In this document: piece after piece, positions 54,045-64,000 of the stretch
Position numbering within the stretch: the first letter of the stretch is position 1
How the letters are laid out: the number at the start of each line of letters is the position of its first letter
Source of the DNA: Calidifontibacillus erzurumensis
GTDB taxonomy: Bacteria; Bacillota; Bacilli; Bacillales; Bacillaceae_J
Assembly (NCBI RefSeq): GCF_013303125.1
Contig: NZ_JABTTE010000009.1
Location: forward strand, 54,997-118,996
DNA length: 64,000 bases
Reading direction: 5' to 3'
Notes under the pieces: generated by a model
What the model saw: the letters and a program-made list of their open reading frames with translations, nothing else
What the model was told of the DNA's origin: nothing
Database searches by the model: none
Program-made: the position numbers and the translations under genes

Positions 54045-56918
54045 ATGACAGTTGAAAATATAGTCATAAAAGGTGCCCGCACCCACAACTTAAAAAATAT
54101 CGATGTCACCATCCCGCGTGATAAACTAGTCGTCTTGACCGGGTTGTCCGGGTCCGGAAAATCATCGCTTGCCTTTGATACGATTTACGCTGAAGGGCAG
54201 CGCCGCTATGTAGAATCGCTATCAGCTTATGCCCGCCAGTTTTTAGGGCAAATGGACAAACCGGATGTTGATACGATTGAAGGGCTGTCACCTGCTATTT
54301 CGATTGATCAAAAAACAACGAGCAACAATCCGCGCTCAACCGTTGGAACCGTAACGGAGATTTATGATTATTTGCGCCTTTTATACGCCCGCATCGGCCG
54401 CCCTGTCTGTCCGAATCATGGGATTGAAATTACATCACAGACGATTGAACAAATGGTTGACCGGATTCTTGAATACCCGGAACGGACAAAATTGCAAATT
54501 TTAGCGCCAGTCGTACGCGGTAAAAAAGGCGAACATATCAAAGTGTTTGAAAATATTAAAAAACAAGGTTATGTACGCGTGCGGGTCGACGGCGAAATGA
54601 TGGAAATTAACGACGACATTAAACTAGAAAAAAATAAAAAGCATTCGATCGAAGTGATCGTCGACCGTGTCGTTGTAAAAGAAGGCATTTCCTCACGGCT
54701 TGCGGATTCCATTGAAACAGCTCTAAAGCTTGGGGAAGGCTATGTCATCGTTGATATTATCGGTGAGGAAGAGCTGTTTTTCAGTGAGCACCATGCTTGT
54801 CCTGAATGCGGGTTTTCAATCGGAGAGCTCGAGCCAAGAATGTTTTCATTTAATAGTCCGTTTGGTGCCTGCCTTGAATGCGATGGATTGGGAGTAAAGC
54901 TTGAAGTGGATCTCGATCTTGTCATTCCACATTGGGACCGCTCGCTCATTGAGCATGCGATTGCACCTTGGGAACCTACGAGTTCGCAATATTACCCGCA
55001 GCTTTTAAAAGCTGTTTGCGATCATTATGGCATAGACATGGAAATTCCGGTCAAAGATATTCCGAAACATTTATTAGATAAGGTTTTATATGGCAGCGGC
55101 GGGGAAAAAATTCATTTCCGCTATGAAAATGATTTTGGCCAAATCCGCGAAAATTATGTTGAGTTTGAAGGTGTTATTAAAAATATTGAACGGCGCTATC
55201 ATGAGACATCTTCCGATTATATTCGCGAACAAATGGAACAATATATGGCGCACAAGGCTTGTCCTACTTGTAAAGGGCACCGCCTGAAAAAAGAAAGTTT
55301 GGCCGTATTGATTGACGGAAAACATATCGGAGAAATTACGAATTTATCAGTTGAAGAAGCCTATCAATTTTTTTCAAACCTTCAATTGACGGAAAAAGAA
55401 AAGAATATTGCGCGGCTCGTTCTTCGCGAAATTAATGAGCGCTTAGGATTTTTAATCAATGTCGGTCTTGATTATTTAACACTTTCGCGGTCTGCTGGAA
55501 CATTGTCTGGGGGAGAAGCACAGCGGATCCGTTTGGCAACGCAAATCGGTTCCCGTCTGACGGGTGTGCTTTATATATTAGACGAACCATCGATCGGTTT
55601 GCATCAGCGTGACAATGACCGTCTTATTCAAACGTTGAAAGATATGCGTGATCTCGGCAACACGCTTATTGTCGTCGAACATGACGAAGATACGATGCTT
55701 GCAGCCGATTATATTATCGATATTGGGCCTGGTGCTGGTGTCCATGGTGGTACAGTGACATCCCAAGGGACTCCGGAAGAAGTGATGAATGATCCAAATT
55801 CGCTCACTGGCCAATATTTGTCCGGTAAAAAATTTATCCCGCTGCCGGTGGAACGCCGGAAAGGTGATGGCCGTTATTTGGAAGTTGTCAAAGCAAAAGA
55901 AAACAATCTTAAAAATATTTCGGTTAAAATCCCGCTTGGAACTTTCATTTGCGTAACCGGTGTATCTGGCTCAGGAAAAAGTACGCTTGTTAATGAAGTA
56001 TTGTATAAAGCAGTTGCCCATCATTTGTATAAATCGAAACATAAACCGGGAGCTCATAAAGAAATTAAAGGAATCGATTATTTAGATAAAGTGATTGACA
56101 TCGATCAGTCGCCGATTGGCCGGACACCGCGTTCCAATCCGGCTACGTATACAGGCGTTTTCGATGATATTCGCGATGTATTTGCCCAGACGAATGAAGC
56201 AAAAATGCGCGGCTACCAGAAAGGACGCTTTAGCTTTAATGTGAAAGGCGGCCGTTGTGAAGCTTGCCGCGGCGACGGTATTATAAAGATTGAAATGCAC
56301 TTTTTGCCAGACGTTTACGTTCCGTGTGAAGTTTGCCATGGCAAACGTTATAACCGTGAAACGTTGGAAGTGAAATATAAAGATAAAAACATTTCCGATG
56401 TATTAAACATGACTGTCGATGATGCGCTTGAGTTTTTTGCCAATATCCCAAAAATTAAGCGTAAGCTTCAGACGATTGCTGATGTTGGTCTCGGATATAT
56501 TAAGTTGGGTCAGCCAGCAACAACTTTATCCGGCGGGGAAGCCCAACGTGTAAAACTAGCATCAGAACTGCATCGCCGCTCTACCGGCCGCTCATTGTAC
56601 ATTTTAGATGAACCGACGACCGGCTTGCATGTTGATGACATTGCACGTCTCCTTAAAGTATTGCAGCGGCTTGTGGAAAACGGCGATACCGTCCTTGTCA
56701 TTGAACATAATTTAGACGTGATAAAAACGGCTGACTATATTATCGATTTAGGACCAGAGGGTGGAAGCCGGGGCGGCCAGATTATTGCAACTGGCACGCC
56801 GGAAGAGATTTGCGAAGTCGAAGGCTCTTACACGGGCAAATATTTAAAGCCGATCATAGAACGCGACCGCGCCCGAATGGAAGAACGGCTTGAAAAAATT
56901 GAAGCCATTGGCAATTAA
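54045..56918 (+). CDS. uvrA: Excinuclease ABC subunit A
   Basis: The product has 957 residues. UvrA is the damage-sensing ABC ATPase dimer. Walker A motifs [12 protein letters not shown] (near 35) and [12 protein letters not shown] (near 645), two LSGGEAQR signatures, and zinc fingers CPECGF...CLEC and CEACRGDG...CEVC are present. A 27-base gap separates it from uvrB, with AAAGGAGA as RBS. Confidence 0.98.
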   Translation: MTVENIVIKGARTHNLKNIDVTIPRDKLVVLTGLSGSGKSSLAFDTIYAEGQRRYVESLSAYARQFLGQMDKPDVDTIEGLSPAISIDQKTTSNNPRSTVGTVTEIYDYLRLLYARIGRPVCPNHGIEITSQTIEQMVDRILEYPERTKLQILAPVVRGKKGEHIKVFENIKKQGYVRVRVDGEMMEINDDIKLEKNKKHSIEVIVDRVVVKEGISSRLADSIETALKLGEGYVIVDIIGEEELFFSEHHACPECGFSIGELEPRMFSFNSPFGACLECDGLGVKLEVDLDLVIPHWDRSLIEHAIAPWEPTSSQYYPQLLKAVCDHYGIDMEIPVKDIPKHLLDKVLYGSGGEKIHFRYENDFGQIRENYVEFEGVIKNIERRYHETSSDYIREQMEQYMAHKACPTCKGHRLKKESLAVLIDGKHIGEITNLSVEEAYQFFSNLQLTEKEKNIARLVLREINERLGFLINVGLDYLTLSRSAGTLSGGEAQRIRLATQIGSRLTGVLYILDEPSIGLHQRDNDRLIQTLKDMRDLGNTLIVVEHDEDTMLAADYIIDIGPGAGVHGGTVTSQGTPEEVMNDPNSLTGQYLSGKKFIPLPVERRKGDGRYLEVVKAKENNLKNISVKIPLGTFICVTGVSGSGKSTLVNEVLYKAVAHHLYKSKHKPGAHKEIKGIDYLDKVIDIDQSPIGRTPRSNPATYTGVFDDIRDVFAQTNEAKMRGYQKGRFSFNVKGGRCEACRGDGIIKIEMHFLPDVYVPCEVCHGKRYNRETLEVKYKDKNISDVLNMTVDDALEFFANIPKIKRKLQTIADVGLGYIKLGQPATTLSGGEAQRVKLASELHRRSTGRSLYILDEPTTGLHVDDIARLLKVLQRLVENGDTVLVIEHNLDVIKTADYIIDLGPEGGSRGGQIIATGTPEEICEVEGSYTGKYLKPIIERDRARMEERLEKIEAIGN

Positions 56919-57110
56919 AATCATAGATTGGATCAAAAAAGACAAGACGCACACGGATACATTTGATCACGGTATTCCAACAATCAAGCTGATCGGAAAG
57001 CGTTAGGAAGTGCAGTGCATGTGATCTTTGACTGCCTTCTAAGCTCTTTGATTTCTAAAACTATCATCGAAATAGAATATTAGAAAATTAAATTCCATGG
57101 ATGGCTGTTG

Positions 57111-57141
57111 GATGGCTGTTATATAGCCATCTTTTTTTTTA
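57111..57141 (+). terminator. Terminator after uvrA
   Basis: GATGGCT (57111-57117) and AGCCATC (57125-57131) with a short loop, followed by nine T's. It lies about 190 bases after the uvrA stop; the DNA between shows nothing. Confidence 0.88.
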
Positions 57142-57166
57142 ATTTCATAACATTTTTCTCGAATCA

Positions 57167-57195
57167 TGAAACGAAATGCCTAATTCGTTCGTATA
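57167..57195 (+). promoter_or_regulatory. SigW-type promoter of the yvlABCD genes
   Basis: TGAAAC (57167-57172) and CGTATA (57190-57195) are 17 bases apart, an exact match to ECF SigW core elements. It starts about 30 bases before the first gene. yvlABCD belongs to the SigW regulon of B. subtilis, which supports the reading. Confidence 0.82.
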
Positions 57196-57226
57196 TATCT
57201 ATGAATAAAAAAAGGAGATGTTTTCA

Positions 57227-57529
57227 GTGGATACAAACCGGCTTATTTCGTCATTATGTTATTTCAGCATTTTCTTTGCAGGTTTTCTTTTTCCAATTGC
57301 TATTTATTTTATTGTTGATAGCTATGAAGTAAAAGAACATGCAAAAAAAGCACTGATTTCCCATGTAATTCCTTTTTTATCAGTGATAGGTTTTATCTTT
57401 TTATTTCTACTATCTGGCGGACATCCTTCTATCATTGGCGGTTTTTCCATCCTATTAGCGATTGGTTTGATCAATATTGCGGTCGTTGTCTGGAATATTG
57501 TCAAAGGCATCAAAGTTTTGATCTATTAA
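57227..57529 (+). CDS. yvlA: DUF4870 membrane protein YvlA
   Basis: The product has 100 residues from GTG 57227; an ATG at 57218 abuts AAAGGAG and is too close. Three membrane helices and the motif YEVKEHAKKALISH (a conserved pattern in DUF4870) are present. It is first in the four-gene envelope-stress group. Confidence 0.85.
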   Translation: MDTNRLISSLCYFSIFFAGFLFPIAIYFIVDSYEVKEHAKKALISHVIPFLSVIGFIFLFLLSGGHPSIIGGFSILLAIGLINIAVVVWNIVKGIKVLIY

Positions 57530-57607
57530 AAACATTGGCCTATAAAAATTAAATAATCGATAGTTTTTCGAAATCAATATAATTTTTCAATGGATGGAGG
57601 AATAAAA

Positions 57608-58720
57608 ATGAATGAAGAACGCAAGCAAATTTTACAAATGTTAGATGATGGCAAAATTACTGTTGATGAAGCTTTAAAATTATTGGAAGCCATTGAAGGA
57701 CCGAAAAAGGACGCACAAGAGCCGGTATCAAAATCTGAAGGAACAGAAATCTCAACTTACATTTCAGAAGATTCCACTTATCGAGAAGAGGAAAGAAAAT
57801 TTGAGAAACGGCAGTCTTTTAAGGACAAGTTTACGGAGTTTATTGATAGTGCCTTGCAAAAAATCAAAGATGTCGATTTTGATTTTAATTTTGGCCCATA
57901 TCAGGAAGTGAACCATATTTTTCAGCATCGTGATGTCATTTTGTCTCATATCCATGTGGATATTTCCAACGGATCTTTAACGATCATTCCATGGAAAGAA
58001 CAAGATGTACGGATCGAATGTAAAGCGAAAGTCTACAGACATGAATCGTTTGAAGGAGCAAAAACATATTTCTTAAAAAATACCCGTTTTTTCATCGATG
58101 GAGAAAGCATGCGTTTTTCCGTTGAACCGAAGCAATTAAAATTGAAGACGGTCATTTATATTCCTGATGTGCTGTACGATAAAATACAATTACGTCTGTT
58201 TAATGGCCATGTTGACGGTAAACAATTGCGCGTAAGCAAGTTAAAGGTGAATACAGCTAACGGAAATATAGAGTTCGCTGATATTGATGGGAAAGACTTT
58301 GAACTCGAAACAGCGAATGGTCATATTAAAATTGAGGGCGGCCGTGCTCAAGAAATTGAGGCGGAAACTATTAATGGGCAAATCGATGTTACAGGATCGT
58401 TTGAAAAAGTAGACTTGCAAACTTTCAGCAGCAATATTAACTGTAAATTGACGGATGCTTCAGGTAAATTCGTTGTTCTAAATACAACAACAGGTAATAT
58501 TGATTTAACGGTGCCAAATACAATCGAAGTAAAAGGTAAAGTGAAATCAAATATCGGCGGCTTTACATGCGACCTTTCTGATTTAGAAATCATCGATGAA
58601 AAGAAAGATATGATTCAAAAAGAAATGCATTTTTCCGCTAACAAAGGAAAAACGGGCAAACTATATGTTGAAGCTAGCTCAACAACAGGTTCGATCGTAG
58701 TAAAAAATGAAGAAAATTAA
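57608..58720 (+). CDS. yvlB: DUF4097 beta-strand repeat protein YvlB
   Basis: The product has 370 residues from ATG 57608, behind GGAGGAA. A short N-terminal helical SHOCT-like segment (RKQILQMLDDGKITVDEALKLLEAI) precedes a linker and a long DUF4097 domain (about 120-370) of repeated beta strands, with AETINGQIDV, NTANGNIEF and ETANGHIKIEG repeats. It is probably a cytoplasmic-side adaptor; related proteins (LiaG-like) take part in cell-envelope stress. Function unproven. Confidence 0.88.
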   Translation: MNEERKQILQMLDDGKITVDEALKLLEAIEGPKKDAQEPVSKSEGTEISTYISEDSTYREEERKFEKRQSFKDKFTEFIDSALQKIKDVDFDFNFGPYQEVNHIFQHRDVILSHIHVDISNGSLTIIPWKEQDVRIECKAKVYRHESFEGAKTYFLKNTRFFIDGESMRFSVEPKQLKLKTVIYIPDVLYDKIQLRLFNGHVDGKQLRVSKLKVNTANGNIEFADIDGKDFELETANGHIKIEGGRAQEIEAETINGQIDVTGSFEKVDLQTFSSNINCKLTDASGKFVVLNTTTGNIDLTVPNTIEVKGKVKSNIGGFTCDLSDLEIIDEKKDMIQKEMHFSANKGKTGKLYVEASSTTGSIVVKNEEN

Positions 58721-58850
58721 TTTGCAGTTGGGAAAACAGGTACATGATTATATATGCCAAGGGTTCTATCAAATTTCATAAGGGGCTTCCTCCAAGAATG
58801 AATTTGTGGATGAAGCTCTTGCCGAAAACTATTAGAAAGGATGTTCAGTT

Positions 58851-59057
58851 ATGAAGAAAAAATTGTACAGATCAAGATACAATAGAAAAATAGCGGGTAT
58901 TCTTGGCGGTTTAGGAGAATATACCGGCATTGACCCAACAATTTTAAGAGTTTTGTATGTGTTGTTATTAATTTTTACTGGTGCTTTTCCTGGTATATTC
59001 ATTTATATTATTTTAGCCTTTATCATCCCTTATGATGACGGCGTGATCGATGGATGA
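58851..59057 (+). CDS. yvlC: PspC domain protein YvlC
   Basis: The product has 68 residues. The PspC core is complete: KKLYRSRYNRKIAGILGGLGEYTGID-TILRVLYVLL, a single membrane helix and a short tail. PspC proteins recruit phage-shock/LiaFSR-type systems. The end overlaps yvlD by four bases. A hairpin (GGGGCTTCC, GGATGAAGCTC) lies upstream at about 58780-58820. Confidence 0.9.
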   Translation: MKKKLYRSRYNRKIAGILGGLGEYTGIDPTILRVLYVLLLIFTGAFPGIFIYIILAFIIPYDDGVIDG

Positions 59058-59413
59058 GATGGCTAGCCCACATTTTAATAAACAGTTTAGTTCTCATCGT
59101 AGTTGCGGGCTATGTCAAATCATTTCATATTGATGGCGTTGGTTCAGCGATTATAGCTAGTTTAATCATTTCTATTTTAAATATTTTTGTAAAACCGTTG
59201 CTTGTTTTAATTACTCTTCCAGTTACAGTGTTGACCTTTGGATTATTTCTCTTTGTCATTAATGCAATTACATTATTAATAACTGACGAAATTATGGGTT
59301 CAGCGTTTGAAATTGAAAGTTTTGGTGCAGCTCTACTGGCAGCAGTTTTTATTTCAATATTAAATTTACTCATTCAAAAAGTTATTATCGAACCGCTCAG
59401 TAAAAAAGACTAA
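59054..59413 (+). CDS. yvlD: Phage-holin-family-4 membrane protein YvlD
   Basis: The product has 119 residues with four membrane helices, of the Phage_holin_4_2 family (DUF360). It begins MRWLAHILINSLVLIVVAGYV and contains NIFVKPLLVLITLPVTVLTFG. It is the last gene of the yvl group and overlaps yvlC. Despite the family name it is a normal chromosomal envelope-stress gene. Confidence 0.9.
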   Translation: MRWLAHILINSLVLIVVAGYVKSFHIDGVGSAIIASLIISILNIFVKPLLVLITLPVTVLTFGLFLFVINAITLLITDEIMGSAFEIESFGAALLAAVFISILNLLIQKVIIEPLSKKD

Positions 59414-59599
59414 ATGGACTTTTAGATTGGGACCACCGCTTCTGTTTATGCAGGAGCGTTATTTTTTTATATTTAACTGCTATAGGTTGGACTTGCAGAT
59501 TGAAAACAAAAGGACTAAATAATTTCGTGTTTTATGAAAATAATGCTAAAATATAAAAATATAGTATGTAGGGTTTGTGGAGTGGAGGAAAGGAAACAC

Positions 59600-60535
59600 A
59601 TGGCGAAAGTACGCACGAAAGATGTCATTGATAAATTTAATTTTGAATTGATTTGCGGTGAAGAGGGTATTAATCGTCCAATTACAACGAGTGATTTGTC
59701 AAGGCCGGGCATTGAGTTGGCAGGCTTTTTTGATTTTTATCCGGCTGAACGTCTGCAAATTTTGGGGAAAACTGAACTTTCTTTCTTTGCTCAATTGCCG
59801 CCGGAAGTTCGTAAGGAACGAATGGAAATGTTATGTACAGATATGACACCTGGCATCATTATTTCGAGAGGACAAGATGTCCCAATTGAGTTAATTGAGG
59901 CTGCGACGCAAAATGATGTGCCGGTGATCCGTTCGCAGTATAAAACAACGCGTTTATCAAGTCGTTTGACAAATTATTTAGAAAGTTTGTTAGCACCTAC
60001 AACTGCCATTCACGGTGTTTTAGTGGATGTTTATGGTGTTGGGGTGTTAATTACTGGAAAAAGTGGTGTAGGTAAAAGTGAAACGGCGCTTGAGCTCGTT
60101 AAACGCGGCCACCGCTTAATTGCTGATGACTGTGTGGAGATTCGCCAAGAAGACCAAGATACGCTAATTGGCAGCGCTCCTGAACTAATAAAACATTTAC
60201 TCGAGATTCGCGGACTTGGAATCATCAATGTCATGACATTGTTCGGGGCAGGGGCTATCCGCAATTATAAAAAAATCTCATTAGTTATTAATCTTGAGCT
60301 TTGGGATCCAACGAAAGTGTATGACCGATTAGGTCTTGATGAAGAGAAAATAAAAATTATAGATGCAGAAATCCAAAAGATTACGATTCCTGTTCGCCCG
60401 GGCCGGAACTTGGCTGTTATCATCGAAGTTGCAGCTATGAATTTCCGCTTAAAACGAATGGGTGTCAACGCAGCTGAACAATTTTCTAACCGCTTGACCG
60501 ATGTAATTGAAGAAGGGGAGCATGAAGAATTTTAA
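59600..60535 (+). CDS. hprK: HPr kinase/phosphorylase
   Basis: The product has 311 residues from ATG 59600, behind GGAGGAAAGG; an upstream frame is not supported. It phosphorylates HPr at Ser46 in carbon catabolite control. Walker A GKSGVGKS (near residue 155) and the signature [11 protein letters not shown] (near 200) are intact, with an N-terminal domain that forms the hexamer. Confidence 0.96.
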   Translation: MAKVRTKDVIDKFNFELICGEEGINRPITTSDLSRPGIELAGFFDFYPAERLQILGKTELSFFAQLPPEVRKERMEMLCTDMTPGIIISRGQDVPIELIEAATQNDVPVIRSQYKTTRLSSRLTNYLESLLAPTTAIHGVLVDVYGVGVLITGKSGVGKSETALELVKRGHRLIADDCVEIRQEDQDTLIGSAPELIKHLLEIRGLGIINVMTLFGAGAIRNYKKISLVINLELWDPTKVYDRLGLDEEKIKIIDAEIQKITIPVRPGRNLAVIIEVAAMNFRLKRMGVNAAEQFSNRLTDVIEEGEHEEF

Positions 60536-60549
60536 AGCAAACGAAGCTT

Positions 60550-60744
60550 TTAAGACAATATAGGAAAAAGCCGAATTCTGTGGAAAATAGCAGAAGCGTG
60601 GCCTAACCATCGCTTCAACATCATAAGAGATTGCATCGTTTCTATTACATCTAAAGCCAAATCTTCAACATCGCGCCATAAAAAGGCCGATCGATGTTTC
60701 TTACGCTTGCGGTTGGCCAAATGTCCTTTATTTTCGTCATACAT
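60550..60744 (-). CDS. Possible small minus-strand gene between hprK and lgt
   Basis: A 64-codon frame (MYDENKGHLANRKRKKHR, then FLWRDVEDLALDVIETM, then MLKRWLGHAS) has a protein-like composition with a basic start and an amphipathic remainder. No clear RBS is visible. It fills a 240-base gap where other bacilli have hprK and lgt almost adjacent. Its 92-codon extension overlaps lgt. It is either a real small gene or an unusual antisense frame. Confidence 0.35.
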   Translation of the reverse strand: MYDENKGHLANRKRKKHRSAFLWRDVEDLALDVIETMQSLMMLKRWLGHASAIFHRIRLFPILS

Positions 60745-60776
60745 ATAAAGAATCCACTGCCTAAAGGAGTGAAAAG

Positions 60777-61601
60777 ATGGAACCTGACATTCAACAGTTG
60801 GATCGTGTTTTTTTAGAAATTGGGCCACTCACCATTTATTGGTACGGTGTCATTATCGCTGTCGGGGCAATGCTCGGGTTGTGGCTTGCCCAAAGGGAAA
60901 GTGTTCGAAGGGGGTTGCCGAAAGAAACATTTTTAGATCTTGTTTTATATGCTATTCCAATTGCTATTTTGTCGGCAAGAGCTTACTACGTCATTTTTCA
61001 ATGGGATTATTATTCTCAAAATCCAGGTGACATTATTAAAATTTGGGAAGGCGGGCTGGCTATCCATGGTGGGCTCATCGGTGCCATCTTAACAGGTTAT
61101 GTCTATGCGAGAAAGCGTCATTTGTCTTTTTGGAAGCTCGCTGATATCGCTGCACCGAGTATTATTTTAGGGCAAGCGATTGGACGCTGGGGCAATTTTA
61201 TGAACCAGGAAGCCCATGGTGGGCCGGTTACACGCGAGTTTTTAGAAAATCTCCATTTGCCGAAATTTATTATCGACCAAATGTATATTGATGGCGTTTA
61301 TTATCATCCGACATTTTTATATGAATCGTTATGGAACTTGACTGGTTTTTTCGTATTATTAGCTTTGAGGAAAGTCAATTTGAAGCGCGGTGAAATCTTT
61401 TTAAGCTATTGTGTTTGGTATTCAATCGGCCGCTTCTTTATTGAAGGATTGCGGACTGATAGCTTAATGCTGACAGAAAATTTGAGGATGGCCCAATTTA
61501 TTTCGATCGTATTAATTATTGCTGCAATCATTACTTGGGTTGTTCGCCGCTTGAAAGGTTATGCGAATACGAGATATTTGGATCAAGATCAAGGATATTA
61601 A
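60777..61601 (+). CDS. lgt: Prolipoprotein diacylglyceryl transferase
   Basis: The product has 274 residues with seven membrane helices. It attaches diacylglycerol to the lipobox Cys, the first step for lipoproteins such as those in this window. The Lgt signature [15 protein letters not shown] is near residue 140 and the conserved [12 protein letters not shown] near 95 has the catalytic His. RBS AAAGGAG. It overlaps an upstream frame of the next gene. Confidence 0.96.
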   Translation: MEPDIQQLDRVFLEIGPLTIYWYGVIIAVGAMLGLWLAQRESVRRGLPKETFLDLVLYAIPIAILSARAYYVIFQWDYYSQNPGDIIKIWEGGLAIHGGLIGAILTGYVYARKRHLSFWKLADIAAPSIILGQAIGRWGNFMNQEAHGGPVTREFLENLHLPKFIIDQMYIDGVYYHPTFLYESLWNLTGFFVLLALRKVNLKRGEIFLSYCVWYSIGRFFIEGLRTDSLMLTENLRMAQFISIVLIIAAIITWVVRRLKGYANTRYLDQDQGY

Positions 61602-61644
61602 AGCTTCTCACATCAGCGAAGAGGAAAATAGGGAGAGAAAATCT

Positions 61645-62589
61645 TTGGAAACCATTCGAAAAGGTCTAAACGTAGGTTTAAAAACAACTTGGATTTTAGG
61701 TAAAATCATATTTCCAATTACATTGATCATAACCATTTTACAATATACCCCGGTTTTACCATGGATCGTTAAGTTGATTGAGCCTTTTATGGGGTTGTTA
61801 GGTTTATCGGGGAATGCAGCGATTCCGCTTGTTTTAGGAAATTTTATCAATTTATACGCAGCGATCGGTGCCATGTTATCCATGGATTTGACGGTAAAAG
61901 AAGTATTCATATTAGCGATTATGTTGTCTTTTTCTCACAATATCATCGTTGAATCGACTGTGGCTGCGAAGGTTGGTGTTAAACTTTGGATCGTTGCTAG
62001 TGTGCGTATCTTTTTGGCTATTATCTCCGCATTCGTGATAAATCTCGTTTGGCACGGGGGAAATGAATTAGCTAAGTTCGGAATGATATCCAATCATCCT
62101 AGCGAAACCGTTAACGGCATAGGCGAAATGGTCTGGCAAGGGATAGAAAAAGCATCGCTTGGAATATTGCAGCTTGCGATCATCGTCATACCGTTAATGA
62201 TCATGATTCAATATATGAAAGACTTGCATTGGATTGATCATTTTTCAAAATGGATGGCACCGGTGTTAAAAATATTAGGAATGAAAGAAAATACGTCAAC
62301 GACATTGGCAGCAGGAATATTGTTTGGGCTTGCGTACGGGGCAGGTGTGATGATTCAATCAGCAAAAGAAAACAGCGTTTCGAAAAAAGATTTATACTTA
62401 GCTTTTATTTTTCTAGTGTCTTGCCATGCGGTTATTGAAGACACTTTAATATTTGTCCCGCTTGGCATCCCTGTTTGGCCGCTGTTAGTTATCCGTCTTA
62501 CAGTTGCCATAGTACTAACAATGATTGTTGCATTGATTTGGAGACGGATTGAGTTTATAGGGAGAAAGGAAGCAGCATATGAAAGTTGA
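61645..62589 (+). CDS. yvoD: Nucleoside-recognition (Gate) domain membrane protein YvoD
   Basis: The product has 314 residues when started at TTG 61645, six bases behind GGGAGAG; a longer frame from 61561 overlaps lgt. Several membrane helices carry two Gate/nucleoside-recognition repeats ([16 protein letters not shown] and [16 protein letters not shown]). The function is unknown. The place between lgt and ppaX is conserved in bacilli. Confidence 0.85.
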   Translation: METIRKGLNVGLKTTWILGKIIFPITLIITILQYTPVLPWIVKLIEPFMGLLGLSGNAAIPLVLGNFINLYAAIGAMLSMDLTVKEVFILAIMLSFSHNIIVESTVAAKVGVKLWIVASVRIFLAIISAFVINLVWHGGNELAKFGMISNHPSETVNGIGEMVWQGIEKASLGILQLAIIVIPLMIMIQYMKDLHWIDHFSKWMAPVLKILGMKENTSTTLAAGILFGLAYGAGVMIQSAKENSVSKKDLYLAFIFLVSCHAVIEDTLIFVPLGIPVWPLLVIRLTVAIVLTMIVALIWRRIEFIGRKEAAYES

Positions 62590-63226
62590 CACATTGCTAT
62601 TTGACTTAGATGGAACATTGATTGATACGAATGAGTTGATCATCACTTCATTCCAACATACATTAGATCATTATTTTCCTGGTCAATTTACAAGAGAAGA
62701 TATTTTACAATTTATTGGACCTCCATTGATTGATAGTTTCAGTAAGTTAGATCGTGATAAAGCGGAAGAAATGATGCAGTTTTATAGAAATTTCAATCAC
62801 GCCAAGCATGATGAACTTGTAAAAGAGTTTCCTGGTGTGTACGATGCCATCAAAACATTGCACGAGAAAAATTATAAGTTGGCGATTGTTACGACAAAAA
62901 AACGAGTAACGACCGAGATGGGTCTAAAGTTAACGAAGCTTGAGCCATTCTTTGATGCCGTTGTCACTTTAGATGAAATTACCCATGCAAAACCTCATCC
63001 AGAGCCGCTTTTAAAAGCGCTCGATCTTGTAGGGTCGAAACCGGAACAAGCCATAATGGTTGGGGATAATCGTCATGATATTGAAGGAGGAAAAAATGCG
63101 GGAACGCTCACAGCTGGTGTAGCATGGGCGTTAAAAGGCCGCGAACATCTTGAACAATTCAAACCGGATTTTATGCTTGAGTCTATGTTTGACTTAGTTG
63201 AAATCGTTCATAAATTAAACAAGTAA
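62579..63226 (+). CDS. ppaX: Pyrophosphatase PpaX (HAD family)
   Basis: The product has 215 residues; ATG 62579 overlaps the yvoD end by 11 bases. It hydrolyses the pyrophosphate made when HprK dephosphorylates P-Ser-HPr, which explains its clustering with hprK. HAD motifs: [13 protein letters not shown] and KPHPEP...[10 protein letters not shown]. Confidence 0.95.
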   Translation: MKVDTLLFDLDGTLIDTNELIITSFQHTLDHYFPGQFTREDILQFIGPPLIDSFSKLDRDKAEEMMQFYRNFNHAKHDELVKEFPGVYDAIKTLHEKNYKLAIVTTKKRVTTEMGLKLTKLEPFFDAVVTLDEITHAKPHPEPLLKALDLVGSKPEQAIMVGDNRHDIEGGKNAGTLTAGVAWALKGREHLEQFKPDFMLESMFDLVEIVHKLNK

Positions 63227-63271
63227 CTGCCTTTGAGATGGAAACAAAAAACTAGAACGGAGACTAAAAAA

Positions 63272-63802
63272 GTGAAAAGAAGAACGACGAGATACATGGT
63301 AACGGAAGCCAATTCATTATGGCAAGTATATAAAACCGTTCCATTTTGGAAAGTTGTCAAAAATTTTACAGTCATCCAGCTTGCTCGCTATACTCCTTTT
63401 TTGCCATTAAAAAATTGGCTCTATCGGACATTTTTGCATATGGAAGTAGGAAAAAATACGTCCTTTGCTTTAATGGTCATGCTTGATATTATGTTTCCTG
63501 AAAAAATCAAAGTTGGCAGCAATACGATCATTGGCTATAATACGACGATCCTTGCCCATGAATATTTGATAAAAGAATATCGTTTGGGTGAAGTCATAAT
63601 CGGCAACGATGTTATGATTGGCGCTAATTCAACCATTTTACCGGGGGTTGTCATCGGTGATGGTGCCATCGTTTCAGCCGGAACACTCGTTCATAAAGAT
63701 GTCCCACCCGGCGCTTTCGTCGGTGGAAATCCGATGCGGATTATTTATACAAAAGAAGAGATGGAAGCAAGGGAACAAGAAGATCATCATGATAAAGAAT
63801 AG
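63272..63802 (+). CDS. yvoF: Acetyltransferase YvoF (left-handed beta-helix)
   Basis: The product has 176 residues from GTG 63272, behind ACGGAGA; a TTG at 63233 would add 13 unconserved residues. The hexapeptide repeats [43 protein letters not shown] and [12 protein letters not shown] place it in the LbH O-acetyltransferases. It may acylate an envelope sugar. It is the last gene of the hprK cluster. Confidence 0.88.
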   Translation: MKRRTTRYMVTEANSLWQVYKTVPFWKVVKNFTVIQLARYTPFLPLKNWLYRTFLHMEVGKNTSFALMVMLDIMFPEKIKVGSNTIIGYNTTILAHEYLIKEYRLGEVIIGNDVMIGANSTILPGVVIGDGAIVSAGTLVHKDVPPGAFVGGNPMRIIYTKEEMEAREQEDHHDKE

Positions 63803-63814
63803 TAGAGTAGAATT

Positions 63815-63857
63815 GGCTCGGGGGAATGCAGCTTAAGAAACCTCCGGGCTTTTTCTA
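63815..63857 (+). terminator. Terminator after yvoF
   Basis: GCTCGGGGG pairs with CCTCCGGGC with mismatches, followed by a T run. Confidence 0.8.
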
Positions 63858-63935
63858 TAATGATTGATTTTGTGCAAAAAGAACGGAATAAACAAAGTTT
63901 GAAGGCAGAATAAAATGCTGTTCGAAATCAGTTCA

Positions 63936-64000
63936 GTGAACTACTCACCACTTATCAACCTTACGGTTTGATTGAAGTGGGAGCTTCTCGGGTAATCCTA
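63936..64000 (-). mobile_element. Right end of an IS605-type TnpB element, truncated by the window edge
   Basis: Read on the minus strand, the sequence from the edge shows GAAGCTCCCACTTCAATC, ACCGTAAGGT, then GATAAGTGGTGAGTAGTTCAC, the typical omega-RNA hairpin and right end of this family, ending near 63936. The element with tnpB must lie to the right of the window on the minus strand. The following bases (TGAACTGATTTC) would be the guide. Confidence 0.75.

Noticed and set aside
57108..57332. Plus-strand frame overlapping the uvrA terminator and yvlA start
   Set aside because: It begins in the terminator hairpin and overlaps yvlA in another frame, with no RBS.
60550..60828. 92-codon version of the minus-strand frame between hprK and lgt
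   Set aside because: The N-terminal extension overlaps the lgt start on the opposite strand. Only the 64-codon version is kept as a candidate.

Overview
This window is an AT-rich stretch of Bacillaceae chromosome, and nearly every gene lies on the + strand. The backbone order is close to the hag-to-yvoF arc of the Bacillus subtilis chromosome: csrA-hag, flaG-fliD-fliS-fliT, hpf, secA, prfB, cccB, ftsE-ftsX, ctpB, minJ, csbA, uvrB-uvrA, the four-gene yvl group, then hprK-lgt-yvoD-ppaX-yvoF. SigD and SigW type promoters, the RF2 frameshift site, a CsrA-type hag leader and long-form HPF all fit a motile Firmicute. The species cannot be named from sequence alone. Codon use and glycosylation genes resemble moderately thermophilic bacilli (inference).

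Region 1 (1-15 kb) is motility. The end of csrA precedes flagellin, whose leader carries two CsrA-like sites. A flagellin glycosylation cluster follows: two Maf-type transferases around a small helical protein, then pseB, pseC, pseF, pseG, a sugar N-formyltransferase-like gene and pseI. No PseH acetyltransferase is seen. The formyltransferase sits where PseH is needed, which predicts a 7-N-formyl pseudaminic acid. A frameshifted IS110-family remnant separates this cluster from flaG-fliD-fliS-fliT.

Region 2 (15-25.5 kb) is housekeeping: ribosome hibernation, SecA, RF2 with its programmed frameshift, cytochrome c551, and FtsEX followed directly by a coiled-coil M23 peptidoglycan hydrolase.

Region 3 (25.5-44.3 kb) is accessory DNA inserted between the FtsEX/M23 group and ctpB. 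It holds an arsenic group (arsR, ACR3 pump, arsC, then a second arsR with arsM under palindromic operators) and a PCYCGC lipoprotein flanked by duplicated hairpins. It also holds a membrane gene broken by two in-frame stops, a hydrolase, several small membrane proteins, an IS200/IS605 element inserted in a racemase gene, a peptide ABC transporter operon (order D-F-A-B-C) and several gene remnants.

Region 4 (44.3-64 kb) returns to the backbone. ctpB lies between two different families of intergenic tandem repeats. Downstream of minJ there is a c-di-GMP-I riboswitch with its own terminator but no adjacent gene. Then come a protein with two Myb-like segments, a zinc/cadmium efflux pair on the minus strand, csbA, uvrBA, the SigW-type yvl genes and the hprK-lgt-yvoD-ppaX-yvoF cluster. 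The right end of a second IS605-type element lies at the edge of the window.

The most interesting items are the formyl-pseudaminic acid route, the orphan c-di-GMP riboswitch, the TnpB with a non-canonical RuvC-II motif plus two further element ends, the doubly stop-interrupted membrane gene, and several unexplained intergenic repeat families.
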